Source of the DNA: Phytophthora colocasiae
Lineage: Eukaryota; Oomycota; Peronosporomycetes; Peronosporales; Peronosporaceae
Length of the DNA stretch: 64,000 bases
Direction of reading: 5' to 3'
Assembly (NCBI GenBank): GCA_018806915.1
Contig: JAGKQI010000024.1
Span: forward strand, 248,001 to 312,000
The position numbers and the translations under genes are program-made. This document shows positions 32,081 to 42,348 of the stretch, in pieces (within the stretch, counting starts at the first letter, position 1; each line of letters starts with the position of its first letter). Under the pieces are notes generated by a model. It had not been told where the DNA came from. It searched no databases and saw only the letters and a list, made by a program, of their open reading frames with translations.

Positions 32081-33433
32081 TCACGCGTCAGCGAGGACGT
32101 TCTGCCTTCCAGGCTTGTACTTCACCTCGAAGTTATACTCCGCAAAGAAGGAGAGCCATCGGGCCATCCTCTGCGAGAGATGAGGCGACTGCGTCGCTGT
32201 GCGTAGTGACGCATGATCTGTGTAGATCACAAACGGCTTGGAGCCGAGCAGGTGAACCCTGAATTTGACGAGAGCGTACTTCACCGCAAGTAGCTCCTTG
32301 TCATGAACTGGATAGTTCTTCTCAGCAGCCTTGAGCTGCCGAGACTCAAAGGCAATGACGCGTTCGCGCCCTTCGGCGTCCGCTTGTAGCAAAGCACTGC
32401 CGATGGCAAAGTCCGAGGCGTCACAGACGACGATGAACGGACGATCGGGGTCTGGCAACGCCAGTATCGGTGCCTGAAGCAGGCTATCCTTGATACAAGT
32501 GAACGCATTCTCGTGCTCGGCACGCCATACCCATTCGGCATCCTTCTTAAGGAGATCCGTCAGTGGCCGAGCCAACTCAGCGTAGTTCTCGCTATACTTG
32601 TGCAAGTAGTTGGCCAAGCCCAGCCACTTACACAAGTCCTTCTGGTTCAAGGGAACCGGCCAATCCACAATGGCCTTGACCTTTGCTGGATCAGCACGAA
32701 GGCCATGCTTCCCAATGAAGCACCCTAGGAAGGGGATTTCTTCCGCGCCAAAGACGCACTTGTCTGCGTTGGCGTACAGTTTGTTCGTGCGCATGCACTC
32801 GAGCACAGCTCTCACGTGTTCCACGTGTATCTCGACATCAGACTTCCCGTGCTCAGCACGACTGTGGACGAACACGTCGTCAAAGTACGTCTGTGCGAAT
32901 GCCCGTAGAGGCCTGAACAACTGCGTCACTAGACGATTGAACGTTGCAGGCGCATTCGACAGCCCTTGGGGCATGACGAGCCACTCCCAGAGCATACCGC
33001 TCGGGGTGCCCACCGCTGTAAGCGGAATATCACTGGCTCGCATGAGGAGCGGATAGTAGCCATCGACTAAGTCGAGCGCACTGTACATGGTGCAACCCAC
33101 CATGTTGTTCTGAACACCATCCTTCCTAGGAATCGGCGTCTGCGCCGGAATCGTGGCAGCGTTGAGCTTGTTAAAAGCGTGAACGATACGCCACTTGCCA
33201 TTCGGCTTTCTGACACAGAACGTTGGCGCGGAGTGCGGAGACTTGCTCTCGCGCACGAGACCCGCCGCGTGCTTCGCACGGAAGAAGGCGTCAATGACGT
33301 CGCATTGCTCTTTAGGAAGAGGCCACTGCCGGGTCACGCAGTATTTAGTTCCGGGAACTAAGTCGATCTCATGACGAACGCCTCGGTCAGGAGGCAGGCC
33401 ACTCGGTGGTTCCTTCTGAGACAACGTCTCCAT
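32081..33433 (-). pseudogene. A3 pol: reverse transcriptase and RNase H
   Basis: Complete RT (YFDDVFVHS) and RNase H (VCDASDFAIG, VIYTDHAS), ending at LADA-TGA where A1 and A2 read TTA. The TGA makes CGTGATCACG, a perfect palindrome, and A4 has the same stop. Upstream, a one-base gain near 33415 and a two-base gain near 33490 detach the RT N-terminal part (33440-33637). Confidence 0.87.
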
Positions 33434-33770
33434 ATTCCTTCAACAAGGCGTAGAAGTGATCCGAGGGATTCTTGAGGATCTCCGATCCACGTTCCTGGCG
33501 TTCAACGCCTTCTTGACCTCGGTCAAGACGGACTCGTCAACGAGGGACGATGAGTTTAACTCCTCTTCAGGTCGGACGATGACCACCTCAGCGAGTTCGC
33601 CAGCCTTTAAGGCATCGCCAAAGTCGGCGAACGACATCTCCTCTAGCTCAAGGAGCTTGTCAACACTTCTGGCAAGTCGTCCAGCAGGACACTGCCTTCG
33701 GCACTGCCGCCCACTCCATCAACCAGAGTGTATAGCTTCCCACAGCCCTCCTGTGCGTTGACACTTGACG

Positions 33771-34745
33771 TCACGGATGACTCAGACGCAGAGCGTTACG
33801 ACGTCGTCGTCTAGCCGACGAACGTCTACTCGACGGAGTACGTGCCGTCGCACAAGTTTCGGCCTCTTTCGGCCCAGTGTCAGTGACACTCTGCGATCCA
33901 CTCGGTCGACGACCGATGTCGCTCAGCGGAGTACGTGCCGCTGCACAATCAATGACCGTAGCTGGTCCAATGTCAGGGACATTCAGCGATCGACTTGGTC
34001 CACGACCAGCATCGCTCGGCGGAGTACGTGCCGCCCCACAGGGATTACGTGGGCTCTGCCCACACGTTGACTCACTGTCAACCAGCGCTACGCGCTCAAT
34101 AGGACTGCGGTCCCCACACTCGGTGCTGTCCACTAACTCGGACACACCGACTTCCAGCATCATAGCCGACTCGGCTCGATGCTCGCGCCAATAGCGCTTC
34201 TGCTTCCTAGCAGAGGTGGGTTCATGACTCGCCAAAGCTCCACTAGGAGAGAAGTGCGTAGCACCTAAGGTCTTCGACCTCCAGTCAATCCATGGCTCGT
34301 GGCGCTCCAGCCACGCCATACCAAGGATGAGGTCGTACCTCGAATCCAGGTCCAAGACCAAGCAGCGTTCCACGCTATCGAAGTCCAAGAACTTCAGCCG
34401 CAGGTCCATGGGGACCTTGGCTGCCGTGACACGGACGCCCGTCGCTAGACGGACAGTGACGGTGTCACCTCTTCGCGCTCGAAGCGCCTCAGCATATTGC
34501 TGACTATCCTCAACGGTGGAGCGTCTGACATAGTTGCCAGACGCCCCCGAATCGATCAACACGATCCATGGCTTGTCAAAGCCCTTCACGTCCACCTGGA
34601 CGACCAGCAAGCCCTGCTTGCTCACCCGTTCCGTGTTCAAGAGCACGGAGCTCTTCGGGGCTGAGCCCCAGTGCCTCTCACGCACTGCAGAACTCAGTTC
34701 TTCCCCAGTAGACCGCCCCGCGTCTACTGGGAGCCGGCGTTTCCC
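33771..34745 (-). pseudogene. A3 protease and linker
   Basis: In the -1 frame after gag: IDSGASGNYV and DLILGMAWLERHEPW, three CAARTP linker units, then frameshift by the same 16-bp deletion as A2, ending at 33771. Further two-base gain near 33668 damages the segment before RT. Confidence 0.8.
34704..34745 (-). promoter_or_regulatory. A3 gag-pol -1 frameshift signal
   Basis: Minus strand: GGGAAAC (34739-34745), 7-nt spacer GCCGGCT, perfect 10-bp stem CCCAGTAGAC/GTCTACTGGG (34722-34731 with 34704-34713), 8-nt loop. Gag stop lies in the stem. Confidence 0.8.
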
Positions 34746-35679
34746 TGGGCAGAGCCCAAAGCGGGACCCGCGGCAGGGTTGCGGCCACTTTGGCCGGCGC
34801 GCTCTTTGCGCAGAGGGCAGTTGGGCCTCAGGTGTGAGGGACTGCCGCATGTATAGCACCGGCGGGTGCTCATACGCTGCACCGCAGCTCGTAGCTCAGC
34901 TACCTCATCTTCAGCATAGCTGAGGTCCATGGGCTCGGGTCCACCGGACCCTGTGCTGATAGCACCGACCCTCGACAACTTAAAGTTGTGCTCGGCATTC
35001 AATGCCACGCTGACAGCATCTTCGAAGCTGCGGGGGTTCTGACGGAATGCCTCCGTCCTGGCCACGCCAGCTCGCAAGCCTTCCATGCAGACGGTCACGG
35101 CGACCACCTCGGGTAGAGGGTCGGCGGCCATGCCGGCGATGAGCGTGCGCAGCTCTTGGACATAGTCCACCAGATCCTTCTTGCCCTGCCGGCAAGCAAG
35201 GAAGCGTGACCGCACGCGATACGCCTGGTTAGGCGGAGCAAACACTTGCGTGAGCTTGGCCTTTAGCTCACCCCAAGTGGGGAAGGCCATTTCTACCGAC
35301 GTCCCAGACGTCAAGGCCCATTCTCGTGCTCGCCGTTCGAGCTTAGAGATGGCGAACGCCACGCGTTGGCCTTCCAACTGGAGCATGGTGGCCCCCATTG
35401 CCATTTCGACCTCTCGGGTCCACAACAGGAGGTTCTCTCCTTCGTGAGCGTGACGGGCTTAGCTCTCGGAGCGGGGGTAACCCCTTTTACATTCCGCTGA
35501 ATGTGCTCGACGAAAGCGTTTTCGTACGAGGCAAATGCCTCGAGGCGCGCGTTGACGGCCTCCGGCCCTTGCGACGCAAGGTGTGCCATACCTTCAGGGC
35601 CCAGCAAGGACGTAAGCTTGTTAAGCGTGTCCCGCTGACTCGGAGTCAAGTGAGCGTATGCTTCTGGCTCCATTCTCAC
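34724..35679 (-). pseudogene. A3 gag, frameshifted
   Basis: ATG 35679; about 22 bp lost near 35447 relative to A4 shifts the frame after PRAKPVTL. The rest, with the zinc knuckle [14 protein letters not shown], is open from 35425 to the stop. Confidence 0.85.
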
Positions 35680-35730
35680 AGAGAAACAGTCTTCAACTCA
35701 GGAGTTGGATTGACTACAAGTGCTATTAGA

Positions 35731-36143
35731 TGCAGCGGGGCTGCGTAGGTGTGCACGGCACAGAGGAAGTTTAGTTGACTCGTAGAGTCCTGCTTGCAAG
35801 GCACTAGCCTTCGGTTCTATACAAGAACCAAGTAGTCCACTAAATACGGGACTCACACAATCAGTGTCCCTATAATAAAGGAACTAACACTAATTATGTA
35901 AAATGCAAACTGATTTTTATTTATTTTATTGCCCTAATCCTGAATGTAACGGATTTAGTATTTAGCATACTAAATCCTAATCAAAATGCAATGTGTGGCT
36001 CTGAGCTAGCTGCCAGCAACTGGCTACGTATGTGACGTGTGAGAAACACTATGTGTCGTACACAGATCTGTGACTTGTGACCTGGATGGTGTATACCACA
36101 CCGACTGTAGCCAAGGCGCACAGCGCCGTGTAACCCCGTTACA
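35731..36143 (-). repeat. A3 5' LTR (413 bp)
   Basis: TTAGCAT/AAAATGC/AGCTGCC variants as in A2's 3' LTR. The PBS-like sequence next to it (35712-35728) reads TAATAGCAC on the minus strand. Confidence 0.92.
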
Positions 36144-38190
36144 TCACGCGTGAGAAGAGTGTATGTCTTCTCACGACCCGGATGCCCTGCCGTGGGGGCA
36201 TCGTGATACTCGAACATGATCCTCAACCGGAGGTCATGATCATTCGGAACGACAATGCGATCCGTATTGTCGTTTACTGCACTGTATAACAGTAGGCCTT
36301 CGTGTACACGATAGCGGTGTACACGAGCTCGAAGATGAGGGGTTAGCTTCCGACGTGCCACGTCGGAAGGTGCTGCGAGGAACTCCAGCAGCCCCTTCGC
36401 GTCTGCATCCCTTGCATACGCGTTCTTCACGTCGTCAATCAACGTTGACGACGGCACACTTGTCCTTACGACGCCAACTGCGTTGGCGTCGACCGTCTCC
36501 GCATAGTCAGGTCGACGCGATAACGCGTCGGCCACTACATTGAGTCTTCCGGGTTTGTACTCTACCCGGAAGTTGTACTCCGCGAAGAAGGACAACTATC
36601 TCGCCATACGTTGCGAGATGTGCGGCGACTTAATCGCCGTCCGCAATGATGCGTGGTCTGTATAGACCACGAACGGTCTACTCCCAAGTAGATACACTCG
36701 GAACTTTTGCGAGTGCATACTTCATGGCAAGGAGCTCCTTGTCATGTACGGGATAGTTACGCTCAGCTGGCTTCAGCTGACGCGATTGATAGTAGACTAC
36801 ATGATCACGCCCTTCGTGATTGTGTTGCACCAATGCACATCCGATTGCAAAGTCGGATGCATCGCACACTACGTGGAATGGACGATCTTGGTCTGCCACG
36901 GCCAAGATCGGCGCTTCAGTCAAGCCCTGCTTGACTGCACCGAATGCCTCCTCGCACTCGGTCGTCCAAACCCACTCAGCTTCTTTCTTAAGAAGCTGTG
37001 ACAACGGGCGAATCTTGCCCGCATAGTTGTCCACGTACTTGCACAAGTACGTGGCAAGCCCAAGGAACTGCCTCAGTTCCTTCACATTGGATGGCGTGGG
37101 CCATTCATTGATCACTCTGACTTCTCTGGGTCAGGGCGCACGCCGTCTTTCCCCACGAGACACCCCAGCACGGGTATCTCGCTCGCCCCGAAGATGCACT
37201 TCTTCAGGTTCGCATAGAGCTTATGCTTCCTTACAAGCTCTAGCAGCTTCCGGAGATGCACCTTGTGCATCTCAATGTCCGTCTTCCCGTTCACAGCCCG
37301 GCTGTGGACGAACACGTCGTCGAAGTAGCTCGGTGCGAAGTCGCGCACCGAGCGCAATAGATGTGTCACGCATCTATTGAACGTCGCAGGGGCGTTCTTA
37401 AGTCCCTGTGGCATGACGAGCCACTCCCAAAGCATACCGCTTGGAGTGCTTACCGCTGTGAGAGGGATGTCCCTCTCACGCATGAGGATTTGGTAGAATC
37501 CATCACGCAGATCTAGAGCACTGAAGATAGTGCTCAAGGCCATCGAATCGATGATAACATCTTTTCGCGGTATTGGCGTCTGCGCCGGTATCGTCGCATC
37601 GTTCAGCTTGTTATACGCATGAACGATGCGCCAGCCGCCCTGTGGTTTCTTAACACAGAACGTTGGAGCACTGTGCGGGGACTTTGATTCCCGCACTTGA
37701 CCTGCAAGACGACGACTTTCAAAGAAGTCGTCGATCGCTTGCACTTGTTCACGCGGCAGTGGCCACTGCCGTGTAACACAGTACTTCGTGCCCGGCACGA
37801 GATCAATCTCGTGCTGTACGCCCTTGTCCTTCGGAAGCTCCGAAGGAATCTCGTCCGGGAGTACATCCTTGTACTCCCGCAGAATGGGACTCGACCTCAA
37901 CGAGTCCCAACTCTGCTCTTCGAAGCGCTGCTTCTTAGTCTTCGCACTGAGGGAGTCATCACCCTCAGTGATCCCATCGACGACGAGCTGCTTCAGCTCT
38001 TCGGCCTCGCGCTCCACTCTCTCGATATCCGAGAGAATGCAAATTTGTTCGATGCGTCCATCGTACAAGTCTCGTGCGAAGCGCTTCCAACTCATCGTTG
38101 GAAGTGCGGTCAACGCCGACGCACTCGTCGGCGGATTCTCCAACCGCATCCTCTGGTACTGTAACCCAGTACCAGTACGTGTCAAGACGT
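36144..38190 (-). pseudogene. C1 pol: RT, RNase H, integrase start
   Basis: From the right: RT segment (KYCVTRQWPLPREQV, YFDDVFVHSRAV), then a one-base loss after RPDPEK that C2 shares, RNase H (VCDASDFAIG), a one-base gain near 36705, TGG-to-TAG at about 36599, then YKPGRLNVVADAL to the start of the integrase zinc domain (HDAPTAGHPGREKTY), where A3 entered. Confidence 0.85.
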
Positions 38191-38191
38191 T

Positions 38192-39660
38192 CTACGTCTC
38201 GACACTCGGTGTCTGCTCTGCAGATACACCCGTCTCAGTCCCGGACTGAGACTCGCGCAGTTCCCTGAGCTTGCGCCGCGAAGATCTACCGTGGAGCCCG
38301 GCTCCAGGTGCTCCACGTCCAAGGCATCGCACCTTGGACGGGACGTTATCGCAATCGTCAGCGGATTCCTTCCGCTGACTCGCACTATCAAGCCCTGCTT
38401 GAGTGCCGCTCATCGCGTGCAGCACCGCTGCACGTGAGCACGCAGGTTGTTCGGGTGCTGGACGTTTGCAACCGCCAGCACCTCCTGCAGCGCAGTCGGT
38501 TCCCTGAACCGCTGCGCCTCCATCCGCTCCTACGGATGGAGCAACTTCACCCGCCACTACGGATGAAGCAACCGCATTGTCGACTCCCAGAGTCGACGTG
38601 CTCTTGCTAGCTTCCTGCGCTAGCGAGTGTTCGCTTGTACACATATCGTCAGCTCCCAGAGCTGACGCACGATCGCTAGTTCCCGGAACTAGCAGCGAAC
38701 GTTCGCCTGTACACGCATCATCAGCTCCCGGAGCTGATGCACGATCGCTAGTTCCCAAAACTAGCAGCGACGCGCCAGTGGCGTCAGCTCCCAGAGCTGA
38801 CGCACGCCTTTCGGTTCCCCGAATATTATTTATTTCGTCAACTCCCAGAGTTGACGCGACGTCGTCGGCGCGACCCTTGGGGGCTTGAAGTACCTCCAAG
38901 GATACCGGTATGTTACCTTCTCTCAGGTGAATCGCATTCACCTGACCATCACTCATGTGACAAACATCATTCAGATGTTTACGCGTCATGTAATTCACAT
39001 TCGCCTAACCATCACTCATGTGACCGCGACCCTTCGGCTCAGATTTCCGAGTCGACACATATTTTCTCCCAACGACTCTCGGAGTCGTTGATGGTCGCCG
39101 GCGGCGATCGGAGGCAGCAGCGGCCGCCGCTGCCTCAACTGGGGATTCACATGCACCGGCCGGTGCATGTGCAGCACTGACAGGGCCATCGCTCTCTGTC
39201 GCGCATGTGTTGTTGAAGCGTACGAGCGTACGCTTCTCCCAGTTGATCACCGGGTCATGCCGTGCAAGCCACGGCATGCCTAATACCAAGTCGAGCTTAT
39301 CGTCTAGATCCAAGACGATAAGATCTTCTACAAACGTCCTTCGTTTGTAAGAGAAGCGCACACGGACTACGCGCTTCTCAGTCCTCACGGTGGCTCCTGT
39401 TGCCAACCGCACCTCCAACACGCCGCGAGGCGTGTCGGTCTCTTCGAAGTGAAGCCTTCGAAGACTTCCCTGTCGAACAAAGTTGTTCGACGCGCCCGAG
39501 TCCACTAGGGCACGAAGAGAGTTCGCTCTCTTCGACATTACGTTCAGGATGACAAGGCCTGGCTTGTCATCTTGCATCTCGCAGCGAGAAACCTTCTCGC
39601 TGGGGGCAGCAGCCTTCAACGTCGCGTGTCCGAGTTCGTCGCGCGAGACTGCATTACCAG
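38192..39660 (-). pseudogene. C1 protease and linker
   Basis: Protease VDSGASNNFV (~39490) and DLVLGMPWLARHDP (~39285). The linker is rich in Ala/Ser/Asp with SALGAD and GTSDRAS repeats. CAG-to-TAG at about 39004 (C2 reads CAG). It ends at the in-frame TAG at 38192, two codons before the RT segment, shared with C2. Confidence 0.82.
38580..38860. repeat. C1 linker array of short triloop hairpins
   Basis: Seven or eight perfect inverted repeats in a row with CCA or CCG in the middle, for example GTCAGCTC-CCA-GAGCTGAC and GCTAGTTC-CCG-GAACTAGC. Same array in C2 at 45970-46225. Confidence 0.8.
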
Positions 39661-40250
39661 TAGGACTCCCCGTGCCTTGCCGTTCCTACGCTGTTGTTGA
39701 CCAGCATTCGTAGCACTCGAGAGGTCCATAGGCTCCGGACCTTCCGTCTTCACAACAGGACGCGCCGGCTTCGGCGCGTTCGCATGGAGTTTAGCTTGAC
39801 GCCGGCTAAACTCCTCTTGCATTGCAAGGCTGATCGCCTCCTCGAGAGTATTCGGGTACTCTCGGAAGAGATACGTCTTGACGGGACCATCTCTTAGTCC
39901 CTTCATGAACGTGACGACCTTGGTCGCGTCGTCGATCGGGTTGGCCACTATGTTCGATACCAAGTATCGAGCACGCTGGGCAAAGGTGTGAACATCATCC
40001 TTGCTCTGCTGCAGATCGAGAAACTCCGCTCTCGATCTGAACTCGTTCTTCGGAGGCTCAAACGCAAGCTTGAGTTCCTCTTTGAACACCTCGTACGTGC
40101 TGAAGCACGTAGGATCCGAGAGTCGGCGCCCATAGGCCGCACCTCCGCCAAGACATGACATGGCGAACGCGACCTTCGACATCGGATCGACGATACGTCG
40201 AGCCGCAACGGCTGTGTCAAGTTCGACAAGCCAACGAAGGAGGGTCTCGT
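39616..40250 (-). pseudogene. C1 gag, cut by C2 and lacking its zinc knuckle
   Basis: Capsid region (TKVVTFMKGLRDGPVKTYLF and neighbours) as in C2. The start is beyond C2 to the right. About 115 bp present in C2 are missing near 39690, removing CYKCSNIGHYAREC and the frameshift signal. Confidence 0.82.
40246..40250. repeat. Probable target-site duplication CTCGT, left of C2
   Basis: Last five bases of C1 gag before the C2 LTR. The partner is right of the window, so this is unconfirmed. Confidence 0.5.
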
Positions 40251-40710
40251 TGTAATGGGTCTACCTAGACCTATTAGGTGGCGTACACGCGCGCTTAGGT
40301 ATATGAGGAAGCGTGCAATTAGAATAGACTTAATTTAAGTATACTTATTTAAATAAGTATAATTAAATCAAATATAACTAAATTAAACTGCAAAATACCG
40401 TAAAATGAGAACTGTTATTGAATTTGGCATAAGCCAATTATGGACCTTCTAAAACTGTTTGTTATCTATTTCTAAAGGGTCTGCCAACGTGTGGTTGGCA
40501 GAAACTCTGCTCAGTGATTGGTAGAAACCCGTTACTTTCTACCAATAATATGCACAAATGCACACGAACCACCCAATAATGGGGTTCGCCCATGTATCCT
40601 TTGGTGTGTACAGCACACCAAGGTCTGAGGTCCATTTCCAACCTCTAACAGTTATCCTAACTGTTAGAGTTACAATTGGTACAACCACTTGTACGTGTAA
40701 CCCCGTTACA
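40251..40710 (-). repeat. C2 3' LTR (460 bp)
   Basis: On the minus strand it starts TGTAACGGGGTTACACGTAC and ends CCCATTACA. AT-rich core with a perfect 22-bp palindrome at 40340-40361 and a 12-bp perfect stem with TCC loop at 40643-40669. The first 16 bases match the family A LTR start. Confidence 0.88.
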
Positions 40711-40720
40711 CCATCCCCCC
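40711..40720 (-). promoter_or_regulatory. C2 polypurine tract
   Basis: GGGGGGATGG on the minus strand adjoining the LTR. Confidence 0.75.
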
Positions 40721-40811
40721 GTTAAGATTCGACGTATCGGTCTCGATACGTCAATCAACAGAACTTGACAAGACCGTCAAGTTCCCGAGAGAAATCCGAG
40801 TTCATTTCGCA

Positions 40812-42348
40812 ATGGACTCGCCAACGCCCACGTCTCCGTCCGCTTCTGCGGACGCGCAAGCCTCACCTGCTGCCTCTGCAGCAGGAACAACGACCTCAGC
40901 AGTGCCCACTAGCACTGCTGCTTCCAGCGGTCCGACAGAGAAGCTCTCTGTCACCAAGTACCATGCTCTCCATACGGAGAAGCATGAGAAGAAGAAGAAG
41001 TCTTCTTCTCTAGCAGAGATTAAAAATCCTGCTGTCCCTCTCAAAGAACTCTTTGGAGAGGACTACGAAGACATCCTCGACTACGAGGAGGATGTCGAGG
41101 AGGGGGAGGTTGATGTCAAGGCTCCCGCTCCCGTGTCTTCGTCCGAAGACACGTCAGACCCACCCGTGGGATCTCGACGACCTCGTGATGAGGCCTCGGA
41201 CGCTTCAAGCTCGGAGCGTCCGCGCAGTGATGACGAAGCGTCCCCCATGTCGAGGGCGCTCACTGCCCCGCGCACTGATCCGCTAGTGCGCACGCCATGG
41301 ATGCCTACTGAGGCAGAGATCCATGACCGGTTCGGTGCTAGTTCACCACCGAACCCGATACTGTTGTACTCATGCAACAGTATCAACGACGACGACGTCG
41401 CCGCTAAGGTTGTCTTTGAGTCCGAGACTCAAAGACGCGACTACTATATCGGGCTCTTCCATGAGCTCCGATACTATGCAGCGAAGAAGACTTCGCGCAA
41501 AAGCAAAGTGCCAGAGTGGCAGGCACTTTGTCAGTCGTGGAATGCCTTTGTTGATAACTTCAACAAAGTATCGCGAGCGCGTTGCTGCGGCTCGCGATCG
41601 CTACTACACTTACACTACGCGTGGTAAGTGTGAACGCCTCCATGATCAGTCCATGGAAGCGGGGATCCCATGTGCCGTTCCCTTTGGCACACCCTGTCCG
41701 TGTTGCCAACCTTTGGCAACACGTCTCACCGAAAGTGATCTCCTGGGGTACACGGTCGTCCGTGTACCCGATCACATCAAGGAGCTCCGTGGTCGTATTG
41801 TGCCACGCGAGACTCCGAGTGCTGTGGCTGACCGCAGCACTCCTCGTGCAGGGCTTACCCCTGCAAGTTATGGTGGGCTTCGTACGCCCTCACCATTTCC
41901 GGAACGTCCTCCATCAGGACGTTCTGCAGCTCCCATGTATCTCGATGGGGAGGAAATCCTCTCCAACGAATACGAAAACGAACCCCTTGAGAGTTCGTTC
42001 TCTTATGAGCCACGATCCGCTCAACAATCCAGCGGATCGCTCCACGCGCGTCGCGCAACGGCGGCGGAGGGGGTGGGAACACTCCCTCCGCGTGGTCAAC
42101 GCTATGACCATGACGATCGTGCAGGGCACGATCGAGTTGCTGCGCTGGAGCAGACACAGAGCGCTGAGATAGCGGCTCTGAAGCAGGAGGTTCGTGTCTT
42201 CCGTGCTGAGGTCTGCGAGGCAGCTCAGACTGCCTCGAACCTCTCGTCCGATCTTGGAACGAGAGTGAGCCGGTTGATCGACCGTGTCGACGGTCTCGAG
42301 AAGGCCTTCCAGGCCTCTCGCACTGCTCAGTTGGACTACCAGCCCTAG
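40812..42348 (+). pseudogene. C2 antisense ORF (family C aORF), full length with one frame step
   Basis: ATG 40812 (MDSPTPTSPSASADAQ) opens 271 codons; a second frame continues to 42348. Ser/Thr/Pro-rich start, LSVTKYHALHTEKHEKKKK, acidic FGEDYEDILDYEEDVEEGEV, Ser/Pro-rich middle, then DYYIGLFHELRYYAAKK and WNAFVDNFNK. A +1 step at ~41570 leads to YRERVAAARDRYYTY, a Cys-rich segment (FGTPCPCC) and a C-terminal coiled coil (VAALEQTQSAEIAALKQEV, LIDRVDGLEKAF). C1 has the identical step. The last 490 bp are antisense to the pol linker and chromodomain, both readable. LSV-x-x-Y and EEGEV also occur in the family A aORF. No known family recognised. Confidence 0.72.

Larger units (their letters stand above)
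28373..36143 (-). mobile_element. A3: family A retrotransposon, complete (7771 bp), inside C1 integrase
   Basis: LTRs at 28373-28784 and 35731-36143, perfect target duplication. Same gene order as A2 on the minus strand, with a plus-strand antisense ORF. Gag, linker and RT start have separate indels; an in-frame TGA splits RNase H from integrase. Confidence 0.93.
25707..40250 (-). mobile_element. C1: family C retrotransposon, split by A3, cut at both ends
   Basis: Native pieces are 25707-28372 and 36144-40250. Minus-strand order from the right: gag (cut by C2 at 40250), protease, RT, RNase H, integrase, chromodomain, with a plus-strand antisense ORF at the left that A1 truncates. Both LTRs are outside the window. 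It shares several disabling changes with C2 and adds its own stops. Confidence 0.88.

Noticed and set aside
38580..38860. CRISPR-like array
   Set aside because: The repeated hairpins have no constant repeat with unique spacers, lie within a coding linker and belong to a eukaryotic retrotransposon.
41575..41720. Spliceosomal intron at the family C aORF frame step
   Set aside because: The two frames join with a single-base step and continuous similarity to the family A protein, leaving no room for an intron.
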